From: CALBPI01 sp039027435
GTDB lineage: Bacteria; Pseudomonadota; Gammaproteobacteria; Steroidobacterales; Woeseiaceae
Assembly: GCA_039027435.1 (NCBI GenBank)
Contig: JBCCKF010000001.1
Coordinates: 248,001 to 312,000, forward strand
Direction of reading: 5' to 3'
DNA: 64,000 nt
The translations under genes were made by a program, and so were the position numbers. The notes beneath the pieces are model-generated. The model was not told the origin of the DNA. It ran no database searches and saw only the letters and a program-made list of their open reading frames with translations. Shown one piece after another: positions 42,649 to 52,011 of the stretch. Position 1 is the first letter of the stretch; every line of letters starts with the position of its first letter.

Positions 42649-44822
42649 TAGAACTTTCCGTAGTAGCCTTCTTTCATCGCGTCGAAGAGGTTCGCAGCGG
42701 TGTGCATTTCACCGTCGTACTCGATCTCTTCGTCCCCACGCACTTCCACCGTCGATCCGTCTTCCAGTTCGAAAACATAGGTGGTGTCCTTGAGGTCCTG
42801 CTCTTTCACCAATACACCCTGGAACGCCTCCGGATTGAAACGGAATGTCGTGCATCCCTTCAAACCTTTGTCGTAGGCATACAGGTAGATGTCCTTGAAG
42901 TCCTCGTACGGGTAATCCGTCGGCACGTTCGCCGTTTTCGAAATCGAGGAATCCACCCACTTCTGTGCAGCGGCCTGGATGTCCACGTGCTGCTGCGGCG
43001 TGATGTCATCGGCCGTGATGAAGTACTCCGGCAATGCTGCATCAGCATCCTCAGCAAACGGCATCGCCTGCGGGTTCATGAGCGCACGGTAAGCGAGCAA
43101 CTCGAACGAGAACACATCAACCTTCTCTTTGGTCTTCTTGCCTTCACGAATCACGTTGCGGAAGTAGTGATGCGCGAAGCTGGGCTCGATGCCGTTCGAG
43201 GCATTGTTCGCAAGCGACAGCGAAATCGTGCCGGTCGGTGCAATCGAGGTGTGGTGCGTGAAACGTGCACCCTCTTCGGCCAGTTCGGCGGCCAGCTCGG
43301 GGGCGACTTCCGCGACCCGCTGCATGTAGCGACTGTAGCGCGCATGAAGCAGACGCCCAGGCACACGGTCACCAACTTGATAGCCGTCTTTCACCATTTC
43401 GGGGCGCTTGCGTAGCATTTCCGGGGTGACCTCAAAGTCTTCGGTCATGATCGGCGCCGGGCCCTTCTCGCGAGACAGCTCGAGGGCGGTTTCCCATCCG
43501 GCCAGCGCCATTTCGCGTGCCACTTTCTCCGTGAACTCGACAGCGTCGTTCTCGCCGTACTTCATCTGCAGCATGGTGATCGTTGAGCCAAGACCGAGGA
43601 AGCCCATGCCGTGACGACGTTTACGCGTGATCTCATTACGCTGTTGTGGCAGCGGCAGACCGTTGATTTCGACGACGTTGTCGAGCATCCGCGTGAAGAC
43701 CTTTACGACCTCACGGAAACCCTGCCAATCGAATTCAGCACCGTCTTGGAACGGGTTCACAACGAAACGCGTCAGGTTCACAGATCCCAAAAGACAAGAA
43801 CCATAAGGCGGCAGCGGTTGCTCACCACACGGGTTGGTCGCGCGGATGTTCTCGCACCACCAGTTGTTGTTCATTTCATTAACCGCGTCGATCAGAACAA
43901 AGCCCGGCTCAGCGAAGTCGTATGTGGAGGACATGATCATGTCCCACAGGCGACGTGCCGGCAGTGTTTTGTAAATCTTGCAAGCGACGAGACCCTGCTC
44001 GTCTTTGACGAAGTCGCCCTCACCCGGCCACTCACGCCATACGTACTCGGCATCCGAGCCGGAGCGCACGAGTTCGACGTCGATGCCGTCCTGCTCGAGC
44101 TCTTTCTCGGTCACAGGGAACGCCAGCGCCCACTCGTCATCGTTCTTCACCGCCTTCATGAAAGCGTCGGTGATGAGTAGGGACAGGTTGAACTGACGCA
44201 GACGACCGTCTTCCCGTTTCGCCCGGATGAACTCCGGTGCATCAGGGTGACCCACATCGAAGGTGCCCATCTGAGCGCCGCGACGGCCACCCGCCGATGA
44301 AACGGTGAAGCACATGCGGTCATAGATATCCATGAACGAAAGCGGTCCGGACGTGTAGGCGCCCGCGCCAGACACATATGCCCCTTTCGGTCGCAGGGTC
44401 GAAAACTCATAACCAATGCCGCAGCCCGCTTTCAGCGTCAGGCCGGCTTCATGGACCTTGTTCAGAATGTTGTCCATGGAGTCTGCGATGGTGCCGGACA
44501 CCGTGCAATTGATCGTCGAGGTGGCCGGCTTGTGCGCCTGCGCGCCGGCATTAGAGGTGATCCGGCCCGCGGGGATTGCACCCGAGCGCAGCGCCCACAG
44601 AAAACGCTCGTACCAGTGCTCGGCGTCTGTCTCAACGTCGGCAAGTGCACGTGCAACACGCTGGAAGGTGTTGTCGACGGTTGCGTCGATAACGTCTCCA
44701 GATTTGGATGTCAGGCGATATTTCGTCTCCCAGATGTCCCGAGACGTGTCCTGAAGCGGAATTTCCTTAACGCTTGTCACTGCTGCCAATTCCGTCGACC
44801 CAGCGTCCGTAGCGATGCTCAT
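42648..44822 (-). CDS. nrdJ: Adenosylcobalamin-dependent ribonucleoside-diphosphate reductase NrdJa
   Basis: Catalytic subunit, 724 residues, making deoxyribonucleotides by a B12 radical mechanism independent of oxygen. Seen: TSTINCTVSGTIADSMD with one of the active-site Cys; GGRRGAQMGTFDVGHPD; the finger-loop NPCGEQPLPPYGSCLLGSVNL region with the conserved Asn, Cys and Glu radical residues; and a PTGTISLSLANNASNGIEP block. No ATP-cone is apparent at the N-terminus. The upstream region carries a sigma-70-type promoter with a NrdR-like box just after the expected start point. No class I enzyme is visible in the window. Confidence 0.95.
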   Translation of the reverse strand: MSIATDAGSTELAAVTSVKEIPLQDTSRDIWETKYRLTSKSGDVIDATVDNTFQRVARALADVETDAEHWYERFLWALRSGAIPAGRITSNAGAQAHKPATSTINCTVSGTIADSMDNILNKVHEAGLTLKAGCGIGYEFSTLRPKGAYVSGAGAYTSGPLSFMDIYDRMCFTVSSAGGRRGAQMGTFDVGHPDAPEFIRAKREDGRLRQFNLSLLITDAFMKAVKNDDEWALAFPVTEKELEQDGIDVELVRSGSDAEYVWREWPGEGDFVKDEQGLVACKIYKTLPARRLWDMIMSSTYDFAEPGFVLIDAVNEMNNNWWCENIRATNPCGEQPLPPYGSCLLGSVNLTRFVVNPFQDGAEFDWQGFREVVKVFTRMLDNVVEINGLPLPQQRNEITRKRRHGMGFLGLGSTITMLQMKYGENDAVEFTEKVAREMALAGWETALELSREKGPAPIMTEDFEVTPEMLRKRPEMVKDGYQVGDRVPGRLLHARYSRYMQRVAEVAPELAAELAEEGARFTHHTSIAPTGTISLSLANNASNGIEPSFAHHYFRNVIREGKKTKEKVDVFSFELLAYRALMNPQAMPFAEDADAALPEYFITADDITPQQHVDIQAAAQKWVDSSISKTANVPTDYPYEDFKDIYLYAYDKGLKGCTTFRFNPEAFQGVLVKEQDLKDTTYVFELEDGSTVEVRGDEEIEYDGEMHTAANLFDAMKEGYYGKF

Positions 44823-44998
44823 TGGTTATACAACCCCCTCAAAAAAAATGGGTCACGGTGGTGTTCTCGCGGAAGACCAACCATGTCCGTTACGTGATGT
44901 CGAAGCCATCACCCCCAAAACCAAAGCTTTGAGGCAACAGTTTCCCTGGCAGGTCCCGCTCTGGCTGGACTCGCCGTTACCTTTTTATGCTTCTCTGG

Positions 44999-45055
44999 AC
45001 ACAAGATGTTGTGTCGCAGGCCCATTAGATTATGCTCGCGCCAAGCTGCTGTCAA
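44999..45055 (-). promoter_or_regulatory. nrdJ promoter with NrdR-like box
   Basis: On the minus strand TTGACA (45050-45055) and CATAAT (45029-45034) are 15 bases apart. Downstream, at about +6, lies ACACAAGATGTTGTGT (44999-45014), 14/16 to the NrdR consensus acaCwAtATaTwGtgt. This fits repression of the ribonucleotide reductase by NrdR. The short promoter spacer lowers certainty. Confidence 0.5.
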
Positions 45056-45175
45056 GAAAAAATAATGGCACCGCAAATGGTCGTATTTTCATATAAAACA
45101 ACGAGTTACTCTGTTTCAAAAAATACTGTCCAACAATTTTCTCAATTTTTTTGTGTCAGTAACATAACGCACTAA

Positions 45176-45191
45176 CCACTATATATTGTGT
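45176..45191. promoter_or_regulatory. Second NrdR-like box
   Basis: CCACTATATATTGTGT matches the NrdR box consensus at 15 of 16 positions. It lies 354 bases from the nrdJ start and 177 bases from the other box, much farther than the usual paired spacing of about three helix turns. Its AT-rich setting may also serve degQ. The 566-base divergent region (44823-45388) shows no gene. Confidence 0.45.
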
Positions 45192-45270
45192 TTGCTAATG
45201 AAGAGCTCTCAAGTCACTGAACTCCCTTGAAAAGGTCCCGGTCACACCCTAAAGAAGTAACGGAGACCGC

Positions 45271-45297
45271 GAACTCGCGAGCATTCTTTCTGTCTGA
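45271..45297 (+). promoter_or_regulatory. Sigma-E-type promoter of degQ
   Basis: GAACTC (45271-45276), 16 bases, TCTGA (45293-45297). This matches the RpoE consensus GAACTT-N16-TCTGA at all but one position with the ideal spacer. The predicted start lies about 85 bases before the degQ ATG. DegP/DegQ-type proteases are classic envelope-stress regulon members. Confidence 0.65.
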
Positions 45298-45388
45298 ATG
45301 GCTGGCACCTGTCGTCTGCAGGTGCGAGGATGGACGTGGCGGATAGTTCGCGGCCGTCGATTGAACTTCCAGAATAGGTATATCAAGC

Positions 45389-46720
45389 ATGAAACACCTT
45401 GTTTTCTCAGCCGCCCTGCTGATGCTCTCAGCACTCCCCGGCCACGCTGCGCTGCCGGCGTCGGTCGATGGCCAGACCCTTCCCAGTCTCGCGCCGATCG
45501 TGGATGAGGTGTCTGACGCGGTCGTGAACATTCAAGTAAGCGGACAGGTCCGCTCACGCGGCCAAGGCGACCCCTTCCGCGAGTTTTTTGGCATGCCTTC
45601 AGAGCCACGGCCGCGCGCGATGCGCTCCGCGGGTTCTGGTGTCGTGGTCGATGCGGCCAATGGCTACATACTGATGAACGAACATGTGATCGCTAACGCC
45701 GATGAAATCGAAGTGACGCTCCAAGACGGCCGCAGCTTTAGTGCAGAGGTCGTCGGCAAGGATGCGGGTACCGATATCGCCGTATTGAAAGCAGATGTCA
45801 GCGACTTGGTCGAAATCCGTATTGGCAACTCTGACCAGGCACGCGTCGGCGATTTCGTGATCGCGATTGGCAATCCCTTCGGCCTTAGCCACACGGTCAC
45901 CTCGGGCATCGTCAGCGCGCTCGGTCGCTATGGCATCGGCGATGGTTACGAAGACTTCATTCAGACCGACGCTTCGATCAACCCCGGCAACTCCGGTGGC
46001 GCGCTCGTCAATTTGTCGGGCGAGCTGGTCGGCATCAACTCGGCGATCATCTCGCGCAGTGGCGGCAATGTCGGCATCGGTTTCGCCATTCCCTCGAACA
46101 TGGCGAAGAGCATTATGAGTCAGATCCTGGAGTTCGGTGACGTCCGCCGCGGCCTGCTCGGCGTGCGCATCGACACTGTAGGACCAGACGAAGCTGACAT
46201 GCTCGGACTCACCAATATCACGGGCGCACTCGTTGTTGATGTCTCACCGGACTCCGCAGCTGAGCGCGCCGGCATCGAAGTCAACGACATCATTACCGCG
46301 ATTAACGGCAACAAAGTCGACGGCGCTGCGGATCTTCGTAACACCATCGGGTTGTTGCGCAGTGGTGAGCAGATTTCTGTTACGGCCGTCCGTGATGGCC
46401 GAGCTCAGGAGCTATCTGCCACGCTGGACGATCAGAACGGCGGCGCAGTAGCCGATGCATCGCAGCTGCATCCGGGACTCGACGGCGCAGAGCTTGCGAA
46501 TGCACAAGGTCGCTCGGGTGTGGTCGTCAGCAGTGTCGAACCCAACTCGAGAGCACAGTTGAGCGGTCTGCGCGACGGGGATCTCATCATCGCCGTGAAT
46601 CGCCAGCCCGTTGAGGATTTGGATGAACTGCTGAACCTGGCCGAAGCCAATTCCAGCAGCCGCATCTTCGTCGAGATCGAGCGCGACGGTCGACGTCGAC
46701 TGCTGTCGCTGCGCGGTTGA
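45389..46720 (+). CDS. degQ: Periplasmic DegQ/DegP-family serine endoprotease
   Basis: A 443-residue HtrA protease/chaperone with a signal peptide (cleavage after GHA). The catalytic triad is His in NEHVI, Asp in TDIAVLK and Ser in GNSGGAL. The trypsin-like domain is followed by two PDZ domains (GLTNITGALVVDVSPDSAAE and SGVVVSSVEPNSRAQL). The short LA loop (about residues 52-70) is DegQ- or DegS-like rather than DegP-like; the two PDZ domains exclude DegS. A sigma-E-like promoter lies upstream. Its stop overlaps the first codon of the slt reading frame, and a terminator hairpin follows 27 bases on. Confidence 0.94.
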   Translation: MKHLVFSAALLMLSALPGHAALPASVDGQTLPSLAPIVDEVSDAVVNIQVSGQVRSRGQGDPFREFFGMPSEPRPRAMRSAGSGVVVDAANGYILMNEHVIANADEIEVTLQDGRSFSAEVVGKDAGTDIAVLKADVSDLVEIRIGNSDQARVGDFVIAIGNPFGLSHTVTSGIVSALGRYGIGDGYEDFIQTDASINPGNSGGALVNLSGELVGINSAIISRSGGNVGIGFAIPSNMAKSIMSQILEFGDVRRGLLGVRIDTVGPDEADMLGLTNITGALVVDVSPDSAAERAGIEVNDIITAINGNKVDGAADLRNTIGLLRSGEQISVTAVRDGRAQELSATLDDQNGGAVADASQLHPGLDGAELANAQGRSGVVVSSVEPNSRAQLSGLRDGDLIIAVNRQPVEDLDELLNLAEANSSSRIFVEIERDGRRRLLSLRG

Positions 46721-48702
46721 CGACTCAAGCGACAACCTCAGTCCAGAGGCTCGTCACCTTATCGGTGGCGAGCCTTTTGTTTGCCCTGCCCCTCTCAAAA
46801 GACGCTCGAGCACAAACAGAGGCGCGCGAGCTTTTCGAGCGCGCGTGGCCAGAAGTACTGGAGGGCAATTGGGCGTTGACACGCAAAGAGCAGCGCCTGC
46901 TCGAGGACTACCCCCTCTGGGTCGACCTGCAGGCTGCGCGATATTCGGCGGAGGTCTCACAAGGGGTTACCGCAAACGCGCAGGAGTTCCTGGAGCGCGC
47001 ACCTGACTTGGCGCCGACACGTCGCCTGCGTTATCGCCTGGTGTCTGCACTGGCGCGAACCGCGCGCTGGCGCGAGTTCTTCGCGGCATATGAAGACCAC
47101 TACTCGAATCATTCAGACGCGGCGCTGGCTTGCACAGCGCTCGCCGCCGCCGTCAAGGGCAAGTCGCCCTGGAACGTTGAACAGCAGCACGCACTGGGGC
47201 GCAAGCTGTGGCTTGTCGGGCGCAGCCAGGAAGATCGATGCGATCCCGCGTTCGACGCACTCAAGCGCGAGGGTGTTATTGGTTCCGCCGAGTTTGCAGA
47301 GCGCTTTGATCTTGCTGTCGAGCGCGGCAACTACGGCCTCGCGAGCTATCTGGCATCGACCCTTGATGGTGACTATCGAAATGCCGCGGCGTTGTGGAAA
47401 CGAACGCACAATGCCCCTCGGGATGTACTTACCCAACGGAGTCTGAACGCCGCGCTGTCTCCAGCGCAGATTGAGCATGCGGTCCGACGGCTCGCGCTGC
47501 GCGATCCGCTCGCCGCACATGAGCTATGGCATACCGACAAGACGCTGCGCGCTCGCACCAGCAGCGAACAGCAAGCCAACGTATTCCGATTCCTGGCGCT
47601 GGCGGGCGCGCAGGACGGACTCAGCGAAGCGAAGGATTGGTTCAGACCTGTACCGGCCTCAGTTCGCGACGAGCGATGGCATGCCTGGCGTGTGCGCGCC
47701 GCACTGCGAGCAGACGATTGGCCCGAGGTACTGCGCGGCGTTGCTGACATGCCGATTGAGCAGGCGAGCACCCCACGCTGGCGCTATTGGGAAGCCGTGG
47801 CGCTTACCCGCAGCGGACAGCTCGAAGCGGGCCGATCATTGCTCGGCGCACTGGCTGAGGATCGCAGCTATCACGGCTTCCTCGCAGCCGATGCTGTCGA
47901 CGCCGCTTATCGCTTCGACGACGAACGATTGCCAGTCGACCCCGACCTGAAGCAATCCTGGTCGCAGCGCTTTGAATGGCGGCGCGTTGTGGAGCTGTTC
48001 CATGTCGATCAGGTGGCCAGGGCGCGCCATGAACTGGCGGTGATCTCGCGCAACCAGACGAAACCCAATCTCATCGCGCTGGGCGCGCTGGCACACGAAC
48101 TCGGGTGGCACCATGAAGCGGTGCGCCTTGCTGTTGAAGGCGGTCATCTCGACGACCTGGAGCTGCGATTCCCGTTAGCCCACTCAGAGTTTGTCGCGTC
48201 GAACGCGGAACAACACGATCTCGATGCCAACTGGGTGTTTGCGCTGGCGCGCAACGAAAGTCTATTTGACCCTTCCGTGAAGTCAGGCGCTGGCGCTCGC
48301 GGGGTCATGCAGTTGATTCCGTCCACAGCACGGCGAACCGCCCGCGCTCTGGGCATGACGCGCATACCGTCTGCCGAGGCGCTGCACGACCCCGACATCA
48401 ACATCGCGCTCGGCACAGCGCATCTGGCAGAGCTCAAGGCGCGATTTGGTCATCGCGCATTGGCCACCGCCGCCTATAACGCGGGTCCACACCGAGTGGT
48501 TCGCTGGACGGCCGAGACCGATATTGATACCCAAGTTTGGATCGAGACCCTGCCCTACGACGAGACGCGCAACTATGTGCAAAAAGTGCTGTTCGCGAGC
48601 ATCGTTTTTCAGTGGCGCAACGAACAACCCGTAGAGCGACTGATCCACTACCTGAAACCGCTGCCGCGTCAAGAGCGCGTTGCAGAGACAGGTCGCTTAT
48701 AA
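46717..48702 (+). CDS. slt: Soluble lytic murein transglycosylase (Slt70 family)
   Basis: Periplasmic muramidase that cleaves peptidoglycan between MurNAc and GlcNAc with 1,6-anhydro product formation; 661 residues. The signal peptide (LVTLSVASLLFALPLSKDARA) is followed by a long alpha-superhelical U domain and the C-terminal SLT domain. The catalytic Glu is in ALARNESLFDPSVKSGAGAR, with GVMQLIPSTA and ATAAYNAGPHRVVRW following. The frame starts with a TTG overlapping the degQ stop by four bases. A terminator-like hairpin lies within the signal-peptide codons, so the true start or expression mode is uncertain. The catalytic end is intact. Confidence 0.92.
   Translation: MTTQATTSVQRLVTLSVASLLFALPLSKDARAQTEARELFERAWPEVLEGNWALTRKEQRLLEDYPLWVDLQAARYSAEVSQGVTANAQEFLERAPDLAPTRRLRYRLVSALARTARWREFFAAYEDHYSNHSDAALACTALAAAVKGKSPWNVEQQHALGRKLWLVGRSQEDRCDPAFDALKREGVIGSAEFAERFDLAVERGNYGLASYLASTLDGDYRNAAALWKRTHNAPRDVLTQRSLNAALSPAQIEHAVRRLALRDPLAAHELWHTDKTLRARTSSEQQANVFRFLALAGAQDGLSEAKDWFRPVPASVRDERWHAWRVRAALRADDWPEVLRGVADMPIEQASTPRWRYWEAVALTRSGQLEAGRSLLGALAEDRSYHGFLAADAVDAAYRFDDERLPVDPDLKQSWSQRFEWRRVVELFHVDQVARARHELAVISRNQTKPNLIALGALAHELGWHHEAVRLAVEGGHLDDLELRFPLAHSEFVASNAEQHDLDANWVFALARNESLFDPSVKSGAGARGVMQLIPSTARRTARALGMTRIPSAEALHDPDINIALGTAHLAELKARFGHRALATAAYNAGPHRVVRWTAETDIDTQVWIETLPYDETRNYVQKVLFASIVFQWRNEQPVERLIHYLKPLPRQERVAETGRL
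46748..46778 (+). terminator. Terminator-like hairpin inside the start of slt
   Basis: GGCTCGTCACC (46748-46758) pairs with GGTGGCGAGCC (46764-46774) over 11 bp (one G-U), with a 5-base loop and TTTTGTTT following. It is a textbook intrinsic terminator 27 bases after the degQ stop, but it overlaps the signal-peptide codons of slt. Confidence 0.75.
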
Positions 48703-48731
48703 TCCCGGCCGATTTGCCGCTAACAGGAATC

Positions 48732-49688
48732 ATGGTGAAAGAATCGACGTGCGTGGTGCTGGGTGGCACCGGTTTTGTAGGACAGTCACTGGTCGCTCGG
48801 CTAGCGGAGCGCGGCCACAATGTGATTGTGCCCACACGCAACCGCGAGCGTGCGCGCAGCATGGCGGTCACACCGAGAGTGAAACTCGTTACCGCGAATG
48901 TGCATGAACCCGACGCGCTGGCACCACTGTTCGTCGACGCGGACGTGGTCATCAATCTAGTCGGCATCCTGAACGAGCAGGGCCATCATGGCGGCAAGGG
49001 TTTCTACGAAGCGCACGAAGCGCTGACCAAGACCGCACTCGATGCCGCCAAGCAGGCTGGGGTCAAACGCTATCTGCAGATGAGCGCGCTCAAAGCAGAT
49101 TCGAAAAAGGGCCCGTCGGATTACCTGAAGAGCAAAGGACTCGCGGAAGACGCGATCCGCGCCATGCAGGACGCCCCTGAGTGGACGATCTTCCAACCGT
49201 CAGTGATCTTCGGTGCGGGTGACTCTTTCATCAATCGTTTCGCGCAACTGCTGAAAATCTCCCCTTTCCTGCCACTGGCGCGTCCGGCATCACGCTTTGC
49301 GCCCGTGTTTGTTGAAGATGTCGTCGAGGCATTCATGAAGGCACTCGATGACCGCTCCACGATCGGTCAGACCTATCAGCTGTGCGGACCCAAGGTGTAC
49401 TCACTCCGGGAATTGGTGACCTATGTGCGGGATCAACTCGGGCTGACGCGATGGATTGTCGGTCTCCCCGATTCGCTGGCCAAGATACAGGCGGCCATTT
49501 TCGACTTTGTGCCGGGCAAGCCCCTATCAACCGACAATCTGCGATCGCTGATGGTGCATAGCATTTGCGACGATAACGGCCTTGAGCGACTGGGCATCCG
49601 TCCAACGCCGATGGAAACCATCGTGCCGACTTACCTGCAAGGCAAGAACGACAAAGCCCGATTGGCCCGACTGCGGCGCAATCACTAG
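48732..49688 (+). CDS. NDUFA9-like NAD(P)-binding SDR protein
   Basis: A 318-residue atypical short-chain dehydrogenase/epimerase-like protein similar to the complex I accessory subunit NDUFA9. The N-terminal Rossmann motif is VLGGTGFVGQSLVARL. VINLVGILNEQG and YLQMSALKAD follow, with FQPSVIFGAGDSFINRF in the second half. The usual YxxxK is YLKSK. In bacteria such proteins may bind NADPH or quinone-related ligands; the role is not settled. ATG at 48732 with AGGAA upstream; the in-frame extension back to 48537 lies within slt. It follows slt by 29 bases and converges on the aminopeptidase gene with a 4-base overlap. Confidence 0.87.
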   Translation: MVKESTCVVLGGTGFVGQSLVARLAERGHNVIVPTRNRERARSMAVTPRVKLVTANVHEPDALAPLFVDADVVINLVGILNEQGHHGGKGFYEAHEALTKTALDAAKQAGVKRYLQMSALKADSKKGPSDYLKSKGLAEDAIRAMQDAPEWTIFQPSVIFGAGDSFINRFAQLLKISPFLPLARPASRFAPVFVEDVVEAFMKALDDRSTIGQTYQLCGPKVYSLRELVTYVRDQLGLTRWIVGLPDSLAKIQAAIFDFVPGKPLSTDNLRSLMVHSICDDNGLERLGIRPTPMETIVPTYLQGKNDKARLARLRRNH

Positions 49689-50710
49689 TCCGGAGCGGTT
49701 CCATTCAGCGTCGCGAGCCGCGCTTCAGGTTCCAGTGCACCCATCTCGATCACGCGCTCATAGAAACACTCAAGATCATTAGCGCATTGCACCTTCAGAA
49801 ACCGCGCGAACGCGGGTCTCAGATCGGCATAGAGCTGCGCGGGGACCAAAGCGGCATTGTTATCGGGCGGTCGACCACTCCACCCAGCCTTTTGCCATTG
49901 GTCAGCAAGCCTTGCAAACAGCGCTTGCTTGGCGGGGAGTACTACCTGTTCGTCTTGTGAGCGCGCATAAAGCTCGGTGAGCTCCGCCTTTAGAAGCTCG
50001 ATCGCTTGGCGCTTGGCAGTGCGCTGGGCGCTTCGCTCAGGCACGACAGGCGGTGGTGTTTCGCCACGCGAGACTCGCCAGCGCTTCAGACCTTCGTCAG
50101 CAACGGCCGAGGCAAATGACTCGTTGAACGCCGTATCGTTGTCGACGAAGATGATCTGGTGCGCCATTTCGTGGAACAACAACCAGATCAGGCTATCGTC
50201 GCTACGTCGGAACATGGTGCTCAGCAAGGGGTCTTTCAGCTTCCCCAATGTCGAGTAGGCCGAGACCTCACCCAGGAACACATCGTAGCCGTCGTTCGAC
50301 AGTCGGGATGCATACTGCTCAGCCGCTTCGGCCTTGAAGTAACCACGATAGGCCACGCACCCCACAAACGGGTAGCACCAAGTCTTGGGGTCCAGCGACA
50401 TCGCGGGCGCTGCGAACACGTTCATGACAACGAAGTCGCGTTCCAGATCAACGTAGCGCCGGTAGCTGCCGTTGTCCGGCAGTCCGAGCTCAGTGTGCGC
50501 GAATGTTAGGGCCTCCTGCGTGAGCTGCAACCGCGCCTGCAGTGCCTCGGGTGTTGCCGGATCATCGATCACAACCTCAACCGGTTCCGCAGCTCTGGAA
50601 ATCGCCCACTGACCCTGCACGGCTTGCACGTAGTAACAACCACTAAGAAGACCGAGCAGCGACAGGACGAATAGCCCTCTTAGTACTCGCTGGAATGGGT
50701 GCGACGTCAT
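49685..50710 (-). CDS. Zinc aminopeptidase-like lipoprotein (DUF2265/Aminopep family)
   Basis: A 341-residue lipoprotein with lipobox LLSGC near residue 24. The metalloprotease motif HEMAH (LIWLLFHEMAHQIIFVDN) is followed by NESFASAVADEG with the third ligand Glu, as in the family of predicted aminopeptidases (PF10023). SCYPFVGCVAYRGYF-like sequence in the first half is also typical. It presumably acts in the periplasm. The substrate is unknown. The start overlaps the upstream region of the divergent cca gene (57-base gap between starts). Confidence 0.88.
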   Translation of the reverse strand: MTSHPFQRVLRGLFVLSLLGLLSGCYYVQAVQGQWAISRAAEPVEVVIDDPATPEALQARLQLTQEALTFAHTELGLPDNGSYRRYVDLERDFVVMNVFAAPAMSLDPKTWCYPFVGCVAYRGYFKAEAAEQYASRLSNDGYDVFLGEVSAYSTLGKLKDPLLSTMFRRSDDSLIWLLFHEMAHQIIFVDNDTAFNESFASAVADEGLKRWRVSRGETPPPVVPERSAQRTAKRQAIELLKAELTELYARSQDEQVVLPAKQALFARLADQWQKAGWSGRPPDNNAALVPAQLYADLRPAFARFLKVQCANDLECFYERVIEMGALEPEARLATLNGTAPD

Positions 50711-50766
50711 GTCTCCAGTGTAGCGTGAAGCTCACCGCATTCCGCCCAAATGGGTACACTTCGCGA

Positions 50767-52011
50767 ATGTCTGTACTCGACAACCTCAATGTCTACCTCG
50801 TGGGCGGCGCCGTTCGTGACGCTTTGTTATCGCAGCCCGTCGTCGAGCGTGATTGGGTGGTCGTCGGTGCAACACCCGAAGACATGCTCACGCGCGGGTT
50901 CAAACAAGTGGGCAATGACTTCCCGGTGTTCCTGCACCCGAAGACCGGCGAGGAATACGCATTGGCGAGAACCGAGCGCAAGACGGGCATCGGCCATCAG
51001 GCATTCGCGTTCGACACGTCAGAGTCTGTCACGCTCGAAGAGGACCTCACGCGGCGTGATCTGACCATCAACGCGATCGCGCAAACACCGGACGGTGGTC
51101 TCGTCGATCCGTGCGGTGGGCAAGCGGACCTCGAGGCACGCGTGCTGCGACATATCGGGCCTGCGTTTTCGGAGGATCCGCTGAGAGTGCTACGCGTCGC
51201 GCGCTTTGCAGCGAGACTCGCACCTCTGGGGTTCACGCTGGCACCGGAAACCGAAGCACTGATGCGGGAGATCTCCGAGAGTGGTGAGCTCGATTCGCTC
51301 TCGCCCGAACGCGTGTGGAGTGAGCTCAGTCGCGCGCTGATGAGCAGCACGCCGTCGGTGTTTATCGAGACACTGCGCACGTGTGGTGCATTGAAAGTGC
51401 TTTTGCCAGAAATCGATGGGTTGTTCGGCGTGCCACAACCTGAACAGTGGCATCCGGAAATCGACTCGGGATTGCATACGCAGCTTGCACTCGACTACGC
51501 GGCAGATCAGGGATTCAGTGGGCCCGTCCGATTCGCGGTCTTGCTACATGATCTTGGTAAGGCGGAGACACCGGTTGAGCTCTTGCCCAAACACCATGGC
51601 CACGAAGCGAGCAGCGCTCGGCTCGCCGCAAAAGTCGGTGAGCGACTTCGCGCACCCAAACAGTGGATCACGCTCGCCACGAACGTCGCACGGTTCCATC
51701 TGCACGCGCACACGGCACAGGAACTCCGCCCAAAGACGTTGCTCAAATTGCTGACCGAGCTGGGGGCGTTGCGAGATCCGGATCATCTAGAGCGATTTCT
51801 GGAGGCATGCGTCGCAGACGCACGAGGTCGAACCGGCCTTGAAAACCGGGAGTACCCGCAGGCCGATTTCCTGCGCGGCGCGCTACATGCTGTCAGCGAC
51901 GTAGACACGGCGGAGATTGCCAAAACTGGCGTTACGGGGGCTGCATTTGGCGAGGCGCTGCAGGCAGAGCGAATCCGGAAACTGCGGGCGTACCGTCAGG
52001 CAAACACGTAG
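50767..52011 (+). CDS. cca: CCA-adding tRNA nucleotidyltransferase with HD domain
   Basis: Adds or repairs the 3' CCA of tRNAs without a nucleic acid template; 414 residues from the ATG at 50767 (an extension upstream to 50695 is not conserved-looking). Class II nucleotidyltransferase head: VYLVGGAVRDALLSQP with the metal-binding acidic pair in ERDWVVVG, EEDLTRRDLTINAIAQ and GGQADLEARVLRHIG. The ATP-selecting EDPLRVLRVARFAAR helix follows. The C-terminal HD phosphohydrolase domain has VLLHDLGKAETP. This is the multifunctional gammaproteobacterial form. Convergent with uppP, overlapping by 16 bases. Confidence 0.95.
   Translation: MSVLDNLNVYLVGGAVRDALLSQPVVERDWVVVGATPEDMLTRGFKQVGNDFPVFLHPKTGEEYALARTERKTGIGHQAFAFDTSESVTLEEDLTRRDLTINAIAQTPDGGLVDPCGGQADLEARVLRHIGPAFSEDPLRVLRVARFAARLAPLGFTLAPETEALMREISESGELDSLSPERVWSELSRALMSSTPSVFIETLRTCGALKVLLPEIDGLFGVPQPEQWHPEIDSGLHTQLALDYAADQGFSGPVRFAVLLHDLGKAETPVELLPKHHGHEASSARLAAKVGERLRAPKQWITLATNVARFHLHAHTAQELRPKTLLKLLTELGALRDPDHLERFLEACVADARGRTGLENREYPQADFLRGALHAVSDVDTAEIAKTGVTGAAFGEALQAERIRKLRAYRQANT

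Noticed and set aside
44823..45388. Cobalamin riboswitch upstream of the B12-dependent reductase
   Set aside because: No B12-box-like conserved sequence (GCCACTG) or supporting structure was recognised; class II reductases usually are not under that switch. NrdR-like boxes explain the region better.
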